NCBI RefSeq assembly: GCF_003012795.1
Contig: NZ_PXYH01000021.1
Coordinates: 1 to 64,000, forward strand
Source of the DNA: Zobellella taiwanensis
GTDB taxonomy: Bacteria; Pseudomonadota; Gammaproteobacteria; Enterobacterales; Aeromonadaceae
DNA length: 64,000 nucleotides
Direction of reading: 5' to 3'
Position numbers and translations under genes: made by a program. Under the pieces are notes generated by a model. The model saw nothing but the letters and a program-made list of their open reading frames with translations. It was not told the origin of the DNA and ran no database searches. How positions within the stretch are numbered: the first letter of the stretch is position 1; each line of letters begins with the position of its first letter. Positions 61,392 to 64,000 of this stretch are shown piece by piece.

Positions 61392-64000
61392 ATGGACGAG
61401 CAACCTAAGGACGACTCAATCCAACAGAACCTGATCAATCTACTTGCGTATGCGAAGGAGCTCCACAGTATTCGCAGCAAAGTTATTCTGGACTACACCC
61501 AGAAACCGGTCATGTCATCTAAAACCGGTGTCGAATTGTCCACCCATGAGAACGTTCGGCTACATGAAGACGCACCGGGAGAGGCTTGGATTGCGATCGA
61601 CCGCATAGAACGGACGTCGCCCCCGGCAGTTCCCGATCACTGCGAACTTTTCCTTCAAGGGGTTCCCCTTGATAACACTTCCCAATCCCCAAGTCTCAAA
61701 GCTATCGCTGTACAGAGAGTCACCATTGAAGATGCCAGCGACCTGATCGAGGCTGGCATCGTGCTTGAACAGGATGTGATGCCGATCCGTGCTACAGACG
61801 ACACCCACTTCGGCCAACAAGTAGACGTGATAATCAAGCTCGAGCAGGTCCCCCATCTTCAGCATGCATTTAAGTGCTGGGTGGCTGAACAATGGGCCTC
61901 CTGGGCCGAGATTGAACGAGCACGAGAGCGCCAGATCCGTCTCTACCGGCATTACTTCCAAATCCATCAGGAACTGCGTCATCACAGTGATGAGTTCGAG
62001 CTCGTTGTGGTACAAAACATGGTGGCACTAACCGCTGAAGACGGTTCAGTTGTTAAAGCACCTTTACTTGAGCATACCGTAGACATCACAGTCGACGAGC
62101 ACGAAGGTTATGCGCTGATAATCACGCCTCGTGAAACGCCAACGTGCCTAGTCACTGAACCTTATGGCAATGCCATGCTGCCCGGCGCAAGCCGCCTGCG
62201 CACCTCCCTAACCCAGTATCTGGACAAGTATTACCAGCAAACAGAACGTATTGATATTCTGTTTGATGATGCATTGACGGAACGACTGGGGATGGCGGCT
62301 GCCAGCGTGTTGCATCCGGAGGCATACTATGATCCGGCTCTGACCGACCTGCCGGCACCGAAATCGATACCTGTCTGCTCCCCCATCTGGATGCTGGTGC
62401 TGAGACCGAAGTCAACTCAGCCCTACATCGACAACATCGAAACCCTGACTGAACAGATCCGTTCAACAAAAACGGAGGACCTACCTCAGGTCGGGATCGC
62501 CTTCGGCTCTCCGCCCAGTCACAAGAAGCTCGATGAAGATGAGATCGACTTCAACCTTGGAAACCTCAACATCGGCCAACGCCCAACGAGCTCTTCCTCA
62601 ACTTCAGAGTTAACTGAGGTTGAGAAGCCTCATGGTGAGATGTTTTTCCCGCTGCCCTATAATCAGGAGCAGGCGACTATTCTGGATCAAACGGAGTCTT
62701 CTAACGCCGTATCGGTCCAAGGACCTCCAGGTACCGGTAAATCGCATACCATAGCCAACATTGTTGCGCATTACATGTCGACTGGCCGGCGCGTGCTCAT
62801 TTCGGCCAAAACGCCCGAAGCATTGGCGGGTGTACGCAGCAAGTTACCCAAGACACTATCCAACTTGACCATCGCCGTACTGGATAATGACAGTGACAGC
62901 AAGAAGCAGGTCGAGAATGCGATTAGCTTTATCTCAGCCCAGATTCAGGGACTCAATCCTAAAGAAACTCGGATTGAGATAGAGCAATTACAATCCAGTA
63001 TTCAGGCCAAGCGAGATCGCATCGCGGTCATTGAAAATGCGTTGCTCAAACACGCAGCATCACAATTAACCCAGATTGAATACAAAAATCAGCGCATATC
63101 TCCGGCCCAACTGGTTAAACTGATCAGATGCCAGCAAGAGGATCACTCGTGGTTCCCGGATGCATTAACTCTTAGTGATGAGCACACACCATCATTCAGC
63201 CATGAACTAGTCGTGCAAGCGCGAGAGCTGCGCCAAGACCTTGGTGAAGATGTATTCTACAGTAACCAGCCATTACCAGATTTGAACGTTCTCCCTGATG
63301 TACCAGCATTGCGTCGCATCCATGAGAGTCTTCAGCAGAGCCAAGCTATAGAGCGCGCACTTTTGAACGGTGAGACGCCCGAACCGGCCGAAAATACAGC
63401 GGACTTTGAGAAAAAGATGAAAGCGGCCATCCAGGTGTTCAACGACATGGCCATCACCAAGAGACATCTGCGGGAACATGATGACTGGACCAAACTGGTC
63501 ATTCATCTCTTTAGCCCGGTGACCATTGCTACCGAGCGCCAAGAGATAGTCCGCCTGATCAACACAGCTGGTACTTGGCTCGACAAAGTGGAACCACTGA
63601 TGGTGTATGCCATCAATGTAGACCTTCACCCTTGGGAGGACAATGATCTGGCAGAGGCGATCAAGCGCGCTGCATCTGGTCAGAAACCCTTCGGGCTCGG
63701 CGCACTTTTTAAGTCCAAGGCCAAGCGGGCATTCGAACAAATTCAGATCCGTGGACAATACCCCCAAAGCGCCGAAGAGTGGCAGTTGGTTCACCAAATG
63801 CTGGAAGCACTGAAAAGTCTCCAATCATTGAAAAACACTTGGCGCGCACTCGCCGGCTATATTGGATTTCCCGATCTCCCGGATACCGTCCCGGAGTTGG
63901 TCGCTTTTTTACGCCTGAATCGCCCAATACTGGATATCGCCGAACTCAATTATGAGCAGTGGACATTAACACTTGAACAGCTCAAAGAGCTCTACCCCTA
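61392..64000 (+). CDS. large superfamily-1 (UPF1/COG1112-like) helicase, N-terminal part, runs off window
   Basis: An uninterrupted frame from ATG 61392 to the window end gives 869 residues without a stop. Residues 1-420 form an N-terminal region of unknown fold (includes FKCWVAEQWASWAEIERAR and QNMVALTAEDG). A Q-motif-like segment YNQEQATILDQ is followed by Walker A GPPGTGKS (444-451), HTIANIVAHYMSTGRRVLIS (motif Ia type), then a long helical insertion (about 500-869) typical of AAA_11 helicases. Motifs II to VI must lie beyond the edge. GC and codon use differ from all neighbours. Large helicases of this class occur in defence islands (for example Mokosh); the assignment to any system is inference. 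Confidence 0.85.
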   Translation, partial: MDEQPKDDSIQQNLINLLAYAKELHSIRSKVILDYTQKPVMSSKTGVELSTHENVRLHEDAPGEAWIAIDRIERTSPPAVPDHCELFLQGVPLDNTSQSPSLKAIAVQRVTIEDASDLIEAGIVLEQDVMPIRATDDTHFGQQVDVIIKLEQVPHLQHAFKCWVAEQWASWAEIERARERQIRLYRHYFQIHQELRHHSDEFELVVVQNMVALTAEDGSVVKAPLLEHTVDITVDEHEGYALIITPRETPTCLVTEPYGNAMLPGASRLRTSLTQYLDKYYQQTERIDILFDDALTERLGMAAASVLHPEAYYDPALTDLPAPKSIPVCSPIWMLVLRPKSTQPYIDNIETLTEQIRSTKTEDLPQVGIAFGSPPSHKKLDEDEIDFNLGNLNIGQRPTSSSSTSELTEVEKPHGEMFFPLPYNQEQATILDQTESSNAVSVQGPPGTGKSHTIANIVAHYMSTGRRVLISAKTPEALAGVRSKLPKTLSNLTIAVLDNDSDSKKQVENAISFISAQIQGLNPKETRIEIEQLQSSIQAKRDRIAVIENALLKHAASQLTQIEYKNQRISPAQLVKLIRCQQEDHSWFPDALTLSDEHTPSFSHELVVQARELRQDLGEDVFYSNQPLPDLNVLPDVPALRRIHESLQQSQAIERALLNGETPEPAENTADFEKKMKAAIQVFNDMAITKRHLREHDDWTKLVIHLFSPVTIATERQEIVRLINTAGTWLDKVEPLMVYAINVDLHPWEDNDLAEAIKRAASGQKPFGLGALFKSKAKRAFEQIQIRGQYPQSAEEWQLVHQMLEALKSLQSLKNTWRALAGYIGFPDLPDTVPELVAFLRLNRPILDIAELNYEQWTLTLEQLKELYP

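Noticed and set aside
61560-62015. 151-codon minus-strand frame (and another at 63273-63824)
   Set aside because: Both lie opposite the long uninterrupted helicase frame, whose Walker A motif and length are decisive.

Overview
This window is chromosomal DNA from a high-GC gammaproteobacterium. Gene content and order follow three Escherichia coli chromosome blocks almost gene for gene: rapA-rluA-djlA-lptD-surA-pdxA-rsmA-apaGH-folA; obgE-rpmA-rplU-ispB; and purA-hflCK-hflX-hfq-miaA-mutL-amiB-tsaE-nnr / queG / tRNA-Gly / orn-rsgA-psd-mscM, followed by epmA, efp, epmB, groESL and fxsA, and then fkpA-slyX-slyD-yheV-yheS. The way these blocks are joined, together with the GC content, suggests the Aeromonadales (an Oceanimonas/Zobellella/Oceanisphaera-like genus). 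That placement is inference; no database was used.

Layout. 1-140: two stacked rRNA/tRNA-type promoters firing leftwards out of the window. 337-5591 (+): rapA, rluA, a DUF3530 gene and a D-2-hydroxyacid dehydrogenase. 5653-6453 (-): djlA. 6698-13367 (+): an envelope, cofactor and rRNA-methylation run, lptD-surA-pdxA-rsmA-apaG-apaH, with folA convergent. 13847-15714 (-): rplU-rpmA-obgE, divergent from ispB. 17038-28198 (-): purA, then nnr-tsaE-amiB-mutL-miaA-hfq-hflX-hflK-hflC. 28197-30628: queG (+), then four identical tRNA-Gly(GCC) genes in 127-bp tandem units plus a fifth decayed copy, and orn (-). 30715-38814 (+): rsgA, psd, mscM, a DASS-type anion transporter, a LysR regulator and a lipoprotein. 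38816-45165: the EF-P modification genes (epmA, efp, epmB) with a VOC protein, an NCS2 permease and guaC. 45175-47597 (-): a membrane GGDEF/EAL protein whose two catalytic motifs are both degenerate, paired with a periplasmic Mo-cofactor-fold protein. 48137-50100 (-): groES-groEL with a sigma-32 promoter. 50294-61141: MATE exporter, fxsA, a stand-alone DsbD alpha domain, a SIMPL protein, a GIY-YIG protein, fkpA, a WD40 lipoprotein, slyX, slyD, yheV, an AraC-like regulator, yheS, a TIGR02444 gene and rlmJ.

From 61142 to the right edge the base composition changes sharply: sample lines read about 38% GC against about 72% just upstream. A single very large open frame runs off the window. It encodes the N-terminal 869 residues of a P-loop (GPPGTGKS) superfamily-1/UPF1-like helicase. 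This is the only clearly accessory, horizontally acquired-looking piece and the best candidate for an undescribed or defence-type system, but its C-terminus and partners are outside the window.

Functionally, most genes are core: outer-membrane biogenesis (lptD, surA, djlA), ribosome assembly and translation (rsmA, rluA, rlmJ, obgE, rsgA, miaA, tsaE, queG, efp with epmA/epmB, hflX), RNA metabolism (hfq, orn), repair (mutL), chaperones (groESL, fkpA, slyD), phospholipid and quinone synthesis (psd, ispB) and purine interconversion (purA, guaC). Further points of interest are a terminator hairpin sitting at the predicted transcription start of guaC, a 9-fold GGGGACT repeat, a 540-bp gap downstream of groEL filled with consecutive stem-loops, and the decayed tRNA. 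No transposase, integrase or CRISPR array was seen.
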